Shown here: positions 31,366 to 40,054 of the stretch, piece after piece | Position numbering within the stretch: position 1 is the stretch's first letter | How the letters are laid out: the number at the start of each line of letters is the position of its first letter | DNA from: a virus | Strand: one strand, 5' to 3' | Length of the DNA stretch: 50,808 bases | IMG/VR virus record: IMGVR_UViG_3300034137_000033 | Coordinates: 1-50,808 of that record | Notes under the pieces: model-generated | Told to the model about the DNA's origin: nothing | The model's database searches: none | The model's input: only the letters and a program-made list of their open reading frames with translations | Position numbers and translations under genes: made by a program

Positions 31366-31955
31366 CGTTGTCCGTCATAGACGATGGACACCATCTCACC
31401 GTTTGTTATTGGGTTTGCAACGTCAAAAGACCGGAATGAACGCATCGCAGCCGAGTCGATTCTCTCCTGAGGCTCGACTATAAGCCACCTCACGGCTTGC
31501 ATGAATTGCCCGTGACCAAAAATCAAGACAGTGCCAGTCACATCGTGCAGACGGCTCAGCACAGATCTAGCCCTCCTGATCAGGTGACTGAACGACTCTG
31601 TACCAGGCCAATCCTCGAAGTCCGGGTCAGCCGAACCCCAGTAGGCGTCTACCCAAGGCTTCCGCTCAGCAGCAGTCGTGTTGGCACAACGCGTTGGGGA
31701 AAGGTAAGTAAATTCTTCCACCGCCCAGATCTCAACCGGACAATCTGAGAATTTCTGGATGGTCGGCAGCGCAGTATCCTGAGCACGCTCAAACGGCGAT
31801 ATCACGATCAGATCGGGCGCTACATCGAACGAATCCGCTACAGCCCGCGCCTGCGCCCAGCCTTTTTCAGTCAGCGGAATCAGCGCCGGGTCTGATGTTG
31901 CATTACCAGCGTTCGCTGCGCTCTCACCATGACGCACGAAATGAACTGTCAGCAT
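31332..31955 (-). CDS. Histidine phosphatase (phosphoglycerate mutase-like) family protein
   Basis: This 207-aa protein has the family signature VRHGES at residues 7-12, including catalytic R8 and H9, a PFERAQDTA motif and a second GHGQF motif. It hydrolyses a phosphoester through a phosphohistidine; the substrate cannot be read from sequence. It is the middle gene of a leftward trio with overlaps on both sides (34 nt and 7 nt). Coupling to a nuclease suggests a nucleotide or modified-phosphate substrate, but this is inference. Confidence 0.8.
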   Translation of the reverse strand: MLTVHFVRHGESAANAGNATSDPALIPLTEKGWAQARAVADSFDVAPDLIVISPFERAQDTALPTIQKFSDCPVEIWAVEEFTYLSPTRCANTTAAERKPWVDAYWGSADPDFEDWPGTESFSHLIRRARSVLSRLHDVTGTVLIFGHGQFMQAVRWLIVEPQERIDSAAMRSFRSFDVANPITNGEMVSIVYDGQRWVNIKGAVIS

Positions 31956-32296
31956 ACGACCGGCTCCAGATCGCCCTTGGCGGCACTCTCGGCAATCTTG
32001 AACAGTTGGTCGGTCAGCCGATGCACATGCTCAGCACCAACCTGCATCAGCATGTTCTCCATGGCTTCCTTCACCTCTGTATCATCACGCCTGTGCTCCA
32101 GGATGAACGAGATGCAGTTGAATACGCAGTCCAACACATCAAACCGATAACCATCCTGCGCTTCGGAATCCAGCAAGTAATCTAGTGCAACATCAAGCGG
32201 CATGTCATACCCACTAACTTGCAGTATGGCAATGCTTTGACGGCAAACATAATCATCACGCTCAGCAAGCGTTAATTCCGAAATCTTCTGCATCAT
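31949..32296 (-). CDS. Unknown small protein, first gene of the nuclease-phosphatase cassette
   Basis: This 115-aa soluble helical protein is rich in D and E and not recognised (ALDYLLDSEAQDGYRFDVLD, then DDTEVKEAMENMLMQVG). AGAGG precedes the ATG. It overlaps the phosphatase gene by 7 nt and heads the three-gene leftward operon. A regulator, inhibitor or antitoxin role would suit its position; nothing in the sequence settles this. Confidence 0.55.
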   Translation of the reverse strand: MMQKISELTLAERDDYVCRQSIAILQVSGYDMPLDVALDYLLDSEAQDGYRFDVLDCVFNCISFILEHRRDDTEVKEAMENMLMQVGAEHVHRLTDQLFKIAESAAKGDLEPVVC

Positions 32297-32306
32297 GGCC
32301 TCTTGC

Positions 32307-32320
32307 CGTTTGAGCTCAAA
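32307..32320. promoter_or_regulatory. Palindrome CGTTTGAGCTCAAA, copy 2
   Basis: Identical to 29418-29431. It lies just upstream of the leftward cassette start and of the rightward chaperone promoter unit, so it could serve either direction. Confidence 0.3.
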
Positions 32321-32360
32321 GCATTCTTGATCGTCGGCCCATCTGTGTCAATTGAAATGA

Positions 32361-32394
32361 TATGATAGATATATAAAAATAATAATAAGAAAGG
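32361..32394 (+). promoter_or_regulatory. TATGAT-N11-AATAATAATAAGA leader unit before the tail chaperone
   Basis: TATGAT (32361-32366) is followed after exactly 11 nt by AATAATAATAAGA (32378-32390), then AAGGCC. It has the same spacing as the units at 5961, 9337 and 14815. Confidence 0.62.
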
Positions 32395-32401
32395 CCTTCG
32401 C

Positions 32402-32809
32402 ATGTCTCTGCTCGATTTAGTCGTGCCCTATAAGAAAATTGTCATCACCCAGGCAGTTAAAGATAAACCGGAGGTGTCTTTTGATGTCTACGGATTGACC
32501 ACCGAAGACTTCATTCGATTGGTTGGAAGTCACGGCGACGTCATTGGAGCTATCTTCTTACAGAACGCCAAAGAAGACCTCAAGAATACTGATAATTCCA
32601 AAGTTATCATGCTCAAATTTCCCGAGTTTGGTGCTGCATGTATTGCCGCTGGGTGTAAAGAACCAGAGGCCGCCAGCCATGTGCAGAATCTCCCGCTAAT
32701 GACTCAGATAGAGCTGCTGGCTGCAGTTTTCTCACTCACCTTTCCTGACGGTCTAAAAAAAAGCCTGGAAAGACTAGAGCCGATACTCGCACCGCTGCGG
32801 AAAAAGTAG
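32402..32809 (+). CDS. Tail assembly chaperone G (zero-frame product)
   Basis: This 135-aa protein lies directly before the tape measure, where lambda-type G proteins are encoded. It has an N-terminal beta part (ISKKIVITQAVKD-type strand region, VSFDVYGLTTEDFI) and helices with IELLAAVFSLTF. Together with the frameshifted GT product it keeps the tape measure soluble during assembly. An A8 slippery run lies near its 3' end, 48 nt before the stop. The ATG follows AAGGCC. Confidence 0.8.
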   Translation: MSLLDLVVPYKKIVITQAVKDKPEVSFDVYGLTTEDFIRLVGSHGDVIGAIFLQNAKEDLKNTDNSKVIMLKFPEFGAACIAAGCKEPEAASHVQNLPLMTQIELLAAVFSLTFPDGLKKSLERLEPILAPLRKK

Positions 32810-33114
32810 AAGATTACGAAGCAGAGCAAAGGCGCATCGCGGATGCCGAAGAAGGTGACGAGCTAGATAGTTTCGTCAATGCCCTGGTTTCAAATTGCGA
32901 ATTCTTAATATCCAGAGGTCACAACACTTCAACCCTCAACCCATACAAATACTCAATCAGAAAGCTCTTCAAAATTGCTGTGGTTCAAAAAGAAATTGGC
33001 CGTGAGCAGCTATTCGGAGAGATGTATGGCAATCACTTGAGCCGAATATCGTGCGTTTCAGGGGATTCAAAACCGTTTAACGATCTGATGAAGAAAATTG
33101 CCGGAGAGCAATAA
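32402..33114 (+). CDS. Tail assembly chaperone GT (programmed -1 frameshift product)
   Basis: The zero frame reads CTA AAA AAA AGC at 32753-32764. Slipping back one base on A AAA AAA continues from 32761 in the -1 frame without a stop for 117 codons to TAA at 33112-33114, giving about 237 aa. The -1 extension has protein-like composition (EKVEDYEAEQRRIADAEEGD near its start, YKYSIRKLFKIAVVQKEIG later). It has no own ribosome-binding site and ends 2 nt before the tape measure ATG. This is the classic siphovirus arrangement. Confidence 0.88.
32755..32762 (+). promoter_or_regulatory. Slippery A8 frameshift site
   Basis: Eight As give the heptamer A AAA AAA in the zero frame of the chaperone gene, near its 3' end, with an open -1 frame beyond. 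It is the expected site for the G to GT shift. Confidence 0.85.
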
Positions 33115-33116
33115 GT

Positions 33117-35891
33117 ATGTCTAGTAATGCAGTAATTAACTTAATCCTCAAGGCTAAGGACGAAGCATCTAGCGTATTAAAAAGCACAGCAGCCAAGGTG
33201 ACAGCCCTGGTGACTGCGTTTGCCGGTGCTGTCGCGATTAAGGAAACCGTCCAGAGTCTGACCGAGCTTGATTTCGCAGCAAGGCGGCTTGGCGTCTCGA
33301 TGGAAGACCTGACGGCAGCTCAATACGCTGCATTCAGCGGAGCGAACGTTAATCCCGATCAGTTTCTGGACGCCCTAGATGAAGTTCGTATAAAGGTTGA
33401 AGAATTCAGCTCCATAGGTTCTGGTGGTGCCGTCGACTTTTTTGAAGTCCTGAATATATCTGCCGAGAAGTTCAACAAGCTAAATCCATTGCAGCAGTTG
33501 GACAAAATATCTGAAACGATCAAAGGGATGTCTGATAACTCAGCTTTCACTTTCCTCGATCAAATCGGATCTGACTCCCTGCGCAACCTGCTTCCAATTC
33601 TGCGTAATGGTGGAGCTGAGTTCAAAAGGCTTCGCGCCGAGGCTGAGCGTCTAAACCTGACCCTATCTGATGTCGACACGATTTCAGTCGCCCAACTTGG
33701 TAAATCCTTTTCGCAGCTCGAAAAAGTGGGTAGTACGGCTTTCAGCAAAATCGTCGCAGATATCGCTCCTGAGCTGACAGCTCTGACAGAGATGGTGACT
33801 GAAGCCATTGTTGGCATATCGAAAGACACGAAGGCTCCAGTTAAAGATATAGGGCAGACATTCCTTGATGTTTTTTCTGGTGTTGTCGCAAGCCTGAATT
33901 TTACTGTCCAGGTTAAAAATGCGTTCGTTGTCGCCTACAGCGCTATGAAAGAAGTTGTCTTGTCTTTCGCTACGTTCAACCTCAAGCAATTCCAGTTCCT
34001 CGACTCGATCTATACAAAAAGTGCCAACGGTCTCGTCAATATCTTTAGGGCGGCATTCGCAAAGAATCTGGAGTTCCTCAACTCCACATTCATTGAGCCG
34101 ATGAAGCAGTTCGCCAACACGTTCAACCTCGATGCAGCTGCCGGTCAGATCTCGAAATTCCAGGGTGTTCTTTCCGGGCTCCAGGAATCGTCAAGCAAAC
34201 CCATCCAAGTTGCGACAGAAAACAAAAGCATTGGCGAGACTATCAAGCAGCTTCAGGTTCTTAAAGACGAAGCGCATAAGTCTGGGCTAGAGAATTTCAA
34301 GATTTGGAATGATGGTGACTACCAGAAGCAAACCGAAGAAACGATGGCGAAAATCAAGACGAAGGTTCTTGAGAATGAAGACAAAACAAATGCTGAGTTA
34401 GCGAGACGAAAGGACAAGTCCGACCAGGATAAAATCGTAAAACTTCAAACCAAAAACGCCGCCGCATCAGCTCAAATCGCCGCAACACAAGCTCAGCTTC
34501 AAGCCGATCTCGCCAAGAAAGAGATCGACATCACCATCGCGAAGATCGACACGAAAAAACAGGTGGAACTGTCCGGCCTGCAGGAGCGTGTGCGTCTCGA
34601 AAACCTCTCGGCAGTCCAGATCGCTGATGAAAAATTTCGAATCGAAATGGAGGCTGCGAAGAAGCTCAGCGAGCAAAAAAAGAGATCCCTGGAAGTCGAT
34701 ATTATGGCCCTGCAGGGCAGCCTCGCGGGTCAACAAAAGCTTCTTGGCGCGACACAGAACCTGAACGACCGCCCAGGCATTCTCGCAACAATCAATCAAC
34801 TCGAAGCCGACATCACATCGAAGCGCGCAGACCAGGCAACCATCGGCGCAGAGCTCGTCAACCAATCCGCTTTGCTCAAAGCCGACCGTGCCGCAGAGGT
34901 TGGCCTGATCAGACAACAATTGGCTCAGATCAAGGCTGACGCGCAGATCGAGCTACTGGCCATCGGCGGCGACCAGTTCAGCGCTGACATCAAAAAGATC
35001 GAGGCTGACTTCAAGGACAGCATTAAAAACATGGAAAGCCTCGGGGAAGACTCGACGGCGATCCAGAAGCTCATCAGCGCGAAAAAAGCTCAAGCAGAGA
35101 TGCAGGAGATCGAGCGCCAGTACGCCAGTTTGAAGTCAAAGCTGGAGAAGCATCAGATCTCGCCACTCGACTACCTCGATCAAGCCAACAAGTTGGAAGA
35201 GCGCGGTACGAAGGCTGCTGAAGTCACTGGCAACCCCGCAGACCTGGACAAGGTGAAGAAGTCCGCCCAGGACGCTCGCGCCGAAGTTTTCGACCTGCAG
35301 ACGCTGACTGACAACGTGTCGAGCAGCCTGCAAGGTGGTCTGGAGGGTCTCTTCACGGACTTCATCTCAGGTACGAAATCGGCGAAAGAGGCGTTCGCTG
35401 ACTTTGCGCAGGGCGTGCTGAGTGAAGTCGCGAAGATCATTGCAAAGCTTCTCATCCAGCTTGCTATTCAGTCGATGCTTTCAGCCTATACGGGTGGTGC
35501 CAGTGGCGGTGCTGGTAGCCTAATGGGCATGGTCGGAGCTGGTGTAAAGCATGGAGGCGGCATGATTGGAGATTCTGGCCGCTCGCGGAATGTTCCATGG
35601 GGCGTCTTCGCGGATGCCCCGGAGTTCCACACTGGCGGAATCATCGGGCTCAAGCCTAACGACATCCCAATTATTGCCGAGCGTGGAGAAGAAATGTTAA
35701 CCGCTACCGATCCACGTCATCGCAATAATATAGGCAAGGGAAACAAAGGTCAGTCTGATCAAGCACCACGAGTTACTGTTAATAACATGATCGACTCAAT
35801 GTCTATCGCTAATGTTATGGAAGGTAGTCACGGCTCAGCGGCAATTATGAATGTGATTCGTGCGAACAGAAGTGAGATTAAAAACATGTGA
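33117..35891 (+). CDS. Tail tape measure protein
   Basis: This 924-aa protein is the longest in the window. It starts INLILKAKDEASSVLKSTA and has long helical coiled-coil stretches (notably residues ~430-720). Hydrophobic segments near the C-terminus (IIAKLLIQLAIQSMLSAY) are followed by a GGASGGAGS-rich part. These fit lambda H-like tape measures, whose length sets tail length. At about 0.15 nm per residue the tail would be roughly 140 nm. A segment PRVTVNNMIDSM closes the protein. Confidence 0.9.
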   Translation: MSSNAVINLILKAKDEASSVLKSTAAKVTALVTAFAGAVAIKETVQSLTELDFAARRLGVSMEDLTAAQYAAFSGANVNPDQFLDALDEVRIKVEEFSSIGSGGAVDFFEVLNISAEKFNKLNPLQQLDKISETIKGMSDNSAFTFLDQIGSDSLRNLLPILRNGGAEFKRLRAEAERLNLTLSDVDTISVAQLGKSFSQLEKVGSTAFSKIVADIAPELTALTEMVTEAIVGISKDTKAPVKDIGQTFLDVFSGVVASLNFTVQVKNAFVVAYSAMKEVVLSFATFNLKQFQFLDSIYTKSANGLVNIFRAAFAKNLEFLNSTFIEPMKQFANTFNLDAAAGQISKFQGVLSGLQESSSKPIQVATENKSIGETIKQLQVLKDEAHKSGLENFKIWNDGDYQKQTEETMAKIKTKVLENEDKTNAELARRKDKSDQDKIVKLQTKNAAASAQIAATQAQLQADLAKKEIDITIAKIDTKKQVELSGLQERVRLENLSAVQIADEKFRIEMEAAKKLSEQKKRSLEVDIMALQGSLAGQQKLLGATQNLNDRPGILATINQLEADITSKRADQATIGAELVNQSALLKADRAAEVGLIRQQLAQIKADAQIELLAIGGDQFSADIKKIEADFKDSIKNMESLGEDSTAIQKLISAKKAQAEMQEIERQYASLKSKLEKHQISPLDYLDQANKLEERGTKAAEVTGNPADLDKVKKSAQDARAEVFDLQTLTDNVSSSLQGGLEGLFTDFISGTKSAKEAFADFAQGVLSEVAKIIAKLLIQLAIQSMLSAYTGGASGGAGSLMGMVGAGVKHGGGMIGDSGRSRNVPWGVFADAPEFHTGGIIGLKPNDIPIIAERGEEMLTATDPRHRNNIGKGNKGQSDQAPRVTVNNMIDSMSIANVMEGSHGSAAIMNVIRANRSEIKNM

Positions 35892-35920
35892 TAATATATA
35901 GCTACTGACTAATAAGAATA
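35890..35920 (+). promoter_or_regulatory. GATAAT box and AATAAGAATAAAA leader
   Basis: GATAAT (35890-35895) overlaps the tape measure stop codon, and AATAAGAATAAAA (35911-35923) precedes the next ATG. The distance is 2 nt shorter than in the N11 units. Confidence 0.45.
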
Positions 35921-35926
35921 AAAACA

Positions 35927-36799
35927 ATGACAGTAGCTATAAATACATATGCCAGTGGTGCTGCCTGGCTCTCATCTTTATGTGCTGATATTTTGCCGTC
36001 AAATGGTTGGTCGGTAGTCCGTGATACTTCTACAGAGAAAGTGTTGGGGTTGCCGGGTGATCAGGGGTTTGTGGCGTTTGTGATTGGCGCTGGTGTTGTT
36101 GAGATTCAGGCATTCCCTATTTTCGATCTTGATCAACCTGTCGCTTCGCAGGCTGGTGGATTTAGCTATGCGTACTCTCCGTTCCTACCGCGCTTTGTGC
36201 TGCCTGGTGGGTCGGTAAAGGCGTGGACGCTGGTGAATTCTCGCCGGTTGTGCGCAGTCATCAAGACTGGATCGGTTTTTTACTCCTTCTATGCAGGGCT
36301 GATCCTGCCTTTCGGCTCTAACAAGGTGTATCCATTTCCGTGTTTCATCGGTGGATCTGGTGAGCTCGGTGGGTCTAAGCAGTCTGCATATCCTTTCATG
36401 TCGGGTGGAAATCAGTATTGCCCTAAGGTCTGCTTGCCGACCGGCGCGTGGCAGATCGTGGGTGGTAATTCTGGCGGCAACAGTTCTTTTACGAACGAAT
36501 ATCCTTACTCGTATTCCTACGGCTACGTGCATCCTTTTGATGGGAAATTTCACAAGCTGCGCTCGAAGATCGACGGCAGTGCTGTCGTGTATCCGTCTCT
36601 GGTTGTTAGCTCAGGTCGTTCTTCTGATACCGACATGCTGAATGCCGATGATGGACAGTGGCTCGGTTACCTAGATGGTGTGTATGCGATACCACAGGGC
36701 CGCGTTGCTGAGTCTGTCATTGCCGTTGACGGTGTTGATTACCTTGTCGTTCCGAATGTGGCCAAGGCTTCAGAAACGTATGGGCTGAGGTTGGCATGA
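35927..36799 (+). CDS. Minor tail protein
   Basis: This 290-aa beta-rich protein, rich in G, S and Y, lies between the tape measure and tail tip genes. It has FIGGSGELGGSKQSAYPF and a tyrosine-rich NEYPYSYSYGYVHPF. I recognise no named family, but its order fits a distal tail protein. It resembles the next protein in its opening plan (an N-terminal helix followed by GWSVVRD and strand LGLPGDQGFVAFV), so the two may be paralogues. Its stop overlaps the next ATG. Confidence 0.62.
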   Translation: MTVAINTYASGAAWLSSLCADILPSNGWSVVRDTSTEKVLGLPGDQGFVAFVIGAGVVEIQAFPIFDLDQPVASQAGGFSYAYSPFLPRFVLPGGSVKAWTLVNSRRLCAVIKTGSVFYSFYAGLILPFGSNKVYPFPCFIGGSGELGGSKQSAYPFMSGGNQYCPKVCLPTGAWQIVGGNSGGNSSFTNEYPYSYSYGYVHPFDGKFHKLRSKIDGSAVVYPSLVVSSGRSSDTDMLNADDGQWLGYLDGVYAIPQGRVAESVIAVDGVDYLVVPNVAKASETYGLRLA

Positions 36800-37737
36800 A
36801 GCACTACTCATCTCGCTACACATCAGCCGATGATCTGGTTGCTGTCATCAAACAACGTCTTGAAATCGAGGGCTGGACTGTGAACCGGTACGGCGGGTTT
36901 GATGATCCGCGAATCGGCATCCAGTTGATGATCTCTCGCGGGGATGCGTTCTTTTGCCTTCGCAGCTTCGGAGAGTCGAGCCCGTACGTTGATTACTACT
37001 CCGCAAGCTCCATTGGACAGCATGGGGTGATCGTCTCTGCTGCAAGCGGCTACAGCAACAGTGCGGGCTTCATCAACCAGCCAGGCTTCCAGTCTTCGCC
37101 TAAGTGCTGCGTTGAGTCTGGGGAAGCCGCTGGGGTGTGCCATTTCTTTATCTCGGACGACCTGGTGATGTTCGTGACTGAGCGTGCCGGAGGTCTGTAT
37201 TCGTGCCTGTCGTTCGGCATGTTGCCGGTGTTATCCCCTGGCTCGGGCGGTCAGTTTGTGACGTCCACAGAGAGCTACCTTAGCAGCCAAAAACAACCAA
37301 TCTTCGCAAACGCATACGCGACGTTCGGCGTTCGTCTTGCTCACTCGGAATGGGCAGGCTGGGACGTTGGGGGGCGGACGTGGGGGCCGCTGAGGCCGAT
37401 TAGCCAGGGTGCTCTGATTGGCGTTCCGCATTTTCATCAGAACGGGACTGAGTACGGGAATGTCGGTGCTGTCGCTCGCGCTAAAGGCCTTGCGGGTGGT
37501 CTTGATGGCCTTGTCCCCATCACGCTGTTTACCGAGTTCGGTGGTGGATTTGCTCCATATGCCGAGCTACCTGAAATTTTCCTGGTGCCACTGGATTCGT
37601 TTGAGCCGGGTGCAGTGTACGAGCTCGGCCCGCATAAATTCATGGTCTTCCCGCAATACGTTAAATCGTTCCCTGTAGACAGGGATTACCCGCACTTCAA
37701 CCTGGGCATTGCAGTGCTGTTGGAGCCCGACGTATGA
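36796..37737 (+). CDS. Minor tail protein, probable paralogue of the preceding one
   Basis: This 313-aa protein starts with a helix ending in GWTVNRYGGFDDPRIGIQL and continues as a beta-rich chain with many G and aromatics, like its upstream neighbour. It overlaps both neighbours by ATGA, so the three genes 35927-39248 form one translational chain. Position indicates a distal tail role. Confidence 0.62.
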   Translation: MKHYSSRYTSADDLVAVIKQRLEIEGWTVNRYGGFDDPRIGIQLMISRGDAFFCLRSFGESSPYVDYYSASSIGQHGVIVSAASGYSNSAGFINQPGFQSSPKCCVESGEAAGVCHFFISDDLVMFVTERAGGLYSCLSFGMLPVLSPGSGGQFVTSTESYLSSQKQPIFANAYATFGVRLAHSEWAGWDVGGRTWGPLRPISQGALIGVPHFHQNGTEYGNVGAVARAKGLAGGLDGLVPITLFTEFGGGFAPYAELPEIFLVPLDSFEPGAVYELGPHKFMVFPQYVKSFPVDRDYPHFNLGIAVLLEPDV

Positions 37738-39248
37738 ACCAGATTGCAAAAAGCTTCGGCACGTTCTTCTTCAACAACGGTTTCCTGACCCCCGAGAGAA
37801 TCGATGCGGGAGTGGTTGTGCCTGGTGCAGAATTTTCGTTCGAGCTCTGGCATTCTTTCGTCGATCAGAAGGTATTAGCTGGTGTTACTCAAACCGGGGC
37901 ATTCGGGGTTGAGCTCAATGGTGCTACCTCGGGGGCTTTGTACGCATTTACCTCCTGTGCCTACGGCGTTTCTCTGAGCCAAGCAAATGGGCTTATCGAC
38001 TACACGGCAGCTTTCGACTTCAGAACCGGGTCTGCATACAGCTTCAACCTGACCGGTTCAATGGCACTCGTAATGCCCGAACGCATCGACTGGTCGACTC
38101 AGCCAGAGATGAGCATTCAGTACCTGACCGAGGTCATCGAGTCCTTTGATGGCACTGAGCAACGCATTGCTCTGCGTGACACACCACGATGCTCGCTTAG
38201 CTACCTGTACAGCATGACTGATGAGCAGCAGTACCGGTTTGATAACAAGATAGCTACGTCGACAGGTAGCATGATTGTGCCGCTGTGGCCGCTGCAGTGT
38301 CAGCTGTCACGTGCAGTGCAGCCTGGGGACACATCCGTTGTTTTGGAGGCGATCAACGCGCACGTGAGAACTTCCGACACGCTCCTGATTTCCGAGGGTG
38401 ATGAGTGTGAAGTGGTAAGCATCGAGTCCGTGGCCGGGGCAGTGGTGACCTTAAAACACCTGGCTAAGAAAACCTTCTCCACCAACGCGGTAGTTCTCCC
38501 AGCCCGAATCGCGTACCCAGCCGATGAGTCGAACTCCACATCGCTCCTGCGCGGCTTCGATCAGCATTCGATCACCTACGATTTGGACGAAACGCAGATC
38601 CGCAAGCCAATCCCGGTAGACGACTTCGAGTACCTCCATGGAAGGCCAATCCTCCCGTTTCGCCCAGACCGCTCGAAGGATGTTACGACGCAATACAATC
38701 GCCTGCGCGAAACGCTCGACCCTTTGATCGGAGCACGCAGCATCTACGACCGAGCCAGGGGGACGGTGAAAGTCCTTGGGCAAACCTTCACATTTTTCAG
38801 TGAAGCCGAACGCCAAAGATTCGAGGACTTCGCAGAACTCATGACCGGCGCACAGGGTGAGTTTTACATTGAGGGCCCCGGTCAAGCTTTCGAGCTCAGC
38901 GAAGACATTGTCGTAACAACATACAAAATCAGAATAAAAAATAGTGGATACACTAACTTCGCTAACAGCAACTCGCTCGCCCCAATAGCGGCAATAAAGC
39001 TGTATGATGGAACTACTATTTACAGAACAATCCTGAGCGTCACTGGCAACCCAGACGGCACAGAAACAATCACCACAAAAGAAATAACAGTCAGCCTCAA
39101 GACAACTGACATTGAAGCAATCGTACCGCTTTATCTTGCAAGATTTGACTCAGATGAATTTCGCTACATCTTCGACACCAGCGAAGTGTCGACTATAACT
39201 AAAAATATAAGACAACTACTCTATGCTGACTCTGCAATCGATACATAA
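37734..39248 (+). CDS. Distal tail protein
   Basis: This 504-aa protein has a beta-rich N-terminal half (MNQIAKSFGTFFFNNGFLTP) and a middle with TLLISEGDECEVVSIESVAG. The C-terminal half has helices (DVTTQYNRLRETLDPLIGA) and DUF-like tail folds (FTFFSEAERQRFEDFAELM). Its place before the BR0599-like gene matches tail assembly genes of Pseudomonas siphoviruses. The exact family is not certain. It overlaps the next gene by 26 nt. Confidence 0.6.
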   Translation: MNQIAKSFGTFFFNNGFLTPERIDAGVVVPGAEFSFELWHSFVDQKVLAGVTQTGAFGVELNGATSGALYAFTSCAYGVSLSQANGLIDYTAAFDFRTGSAYSFNLTGSMALVMPERIDWSTQPEMSIQYLTEVIESFDGTEQRIALRDTPRCSLSYLYSMTDEQQYRFDNKIATSTGSMIVPLWPLQCQLSRAVQPGDTSVVLEAINAHVRTSDTLLISEGDECEVVSIESVAGAVVTLKHLAKKTFSTNAVVLPARIAYPADESNSTSLLRGFDQHSITYDLDETQIRKPIPVDDFEYLHGRPILPFRPDRSKDVTTQYNRLRETLDPLIGARSIYDRARGTVKVLGQTFTFFSEAERQRFEDFAELMTGAQGEFYIEGPGQAFELSEDIVVTTYKIRIKNSGYTNFANSNSLAPIAAIKLYDGTTIYRTILSVTGNPDGTETITTKEITVSLKTTDIEAIVPLYLARFDSDEFRYIFDTSEVSTITKNIRQLLYADSAIDT

Positions 39249-40023
39249 AGCGCTATCTTTGTCCCGTCCAATTGAGCTATTTCTTTTTGAGCACGGAACG
39301 GAGAAGTATGCTTACACCAGTGGTAGCAGGCAGCACTTGCACACGGATGGCCTGATCTACAAGCCACTGAGCCTCAAGCGCGGCAAAGTCCAACGAACAG
39401 CCGAAGACTACAAGAACCAGCTGACCTTGGACATGCCGGGCGACTCACCAGTACCACTGCTGTTCCGATCACATTTGCCGTCAAACCACGTGACCATCAA
39501 GGTTTTCCAAACGCAGCGAGACCTACCCGGTGAGTCGATCAACGTCTTCGCCGGAGAAGTCACGAGTGTAACCTGGAACAACTCCATCGCGTCCTTGGCC
39601 TGCAATCCTGTCTCCAGATCCCTCACACGCCAAGTGCTTCGCTGCGGCTACCAAAGTCAGTGTAATCACCACCTCTACGACAGCAGGTGCGGCCTTCAAA
39701 TCCAGGATTGGCAAGAAGACACCAAGGTAACGGCCATCAAAGACAACGGATTCACCGTGGAAGTAGCCAGCAAGCAAAACGAAGACGACTACTACATCAC
39801 AGGCTTGTTATCAAAGAATGGAAGTGACTTCCGCATGATCACATCCTGTTCCGGTAATGTATTTAAGCTTATGTCTCCGATTGATGGGCTCAAGGTAGGC
39901 GATGCTATTCAAGTCGCTAAAGGGTGCGATCACTCTGCGGCTGCGTGTCACGCATTTGATAACTTCGATAACTTTTTGGGATTCTTAACGATCCCTACTG
40001 ATAACCCGTTTCAAGTTTACTAA
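39223..40023 (+). CDS. BR0599/DUF2163-like tail-tip protein with cysteine cluster
   Basis: This 266-aa protein ends with CDHSAAACHAFDNFDNFLGF and contains an internal LRCGYQSQCNHHLYDSRC. These cysteines fit the BR0599/DUF2163 family, related to lambda gpL and to gene-transfer-agent tail proteins, some of which bind an iron-sulfur cluster. It probably joins the tube end to the tip hub. It overlaps the upstream gene by 26 nt, and a leader motif follows its stop. Confidence 0.8.
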   Translation: MLTLQSIHKALSLSRPIELFLFEHGTEKYAYTSGSRQHLHTDGLIYKPLSLKRGKVQRTAEDYKNQLTLDMPGDSPVPLLFRSHLPSNHVTIKVFQTQRDLPGESINVFAGEVTSVTWNNSIASLACNPVSRSLTRQVLRCGYQSQCNHHLYDSRCGLQIQDWQEDTKVTAIKDNGFTVEVASKQNEDDYYITGLLSKNGSDFRMITSCSGNVFKLMSPIDGLKVGDAIQVAKGCDHSAAACHAFDNFDNFLGFLTIPTDNPFQVY

Positions 40024-40029
40024 CCACTT

Positions 40030-40040
40030 AATAATAAGAA
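40030..40040 (+). promoter_or_regulatory. AATAATAAGAA leader of the tail hub gene
   Basis: A repeated leader motif followed by TAAAAGGG, which supplies the ribosome-binding site for 40055. No -10 box in front. Confidence 0.5.
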
Positions 40041-40054
40041 TAAAAGGGTTTCCG

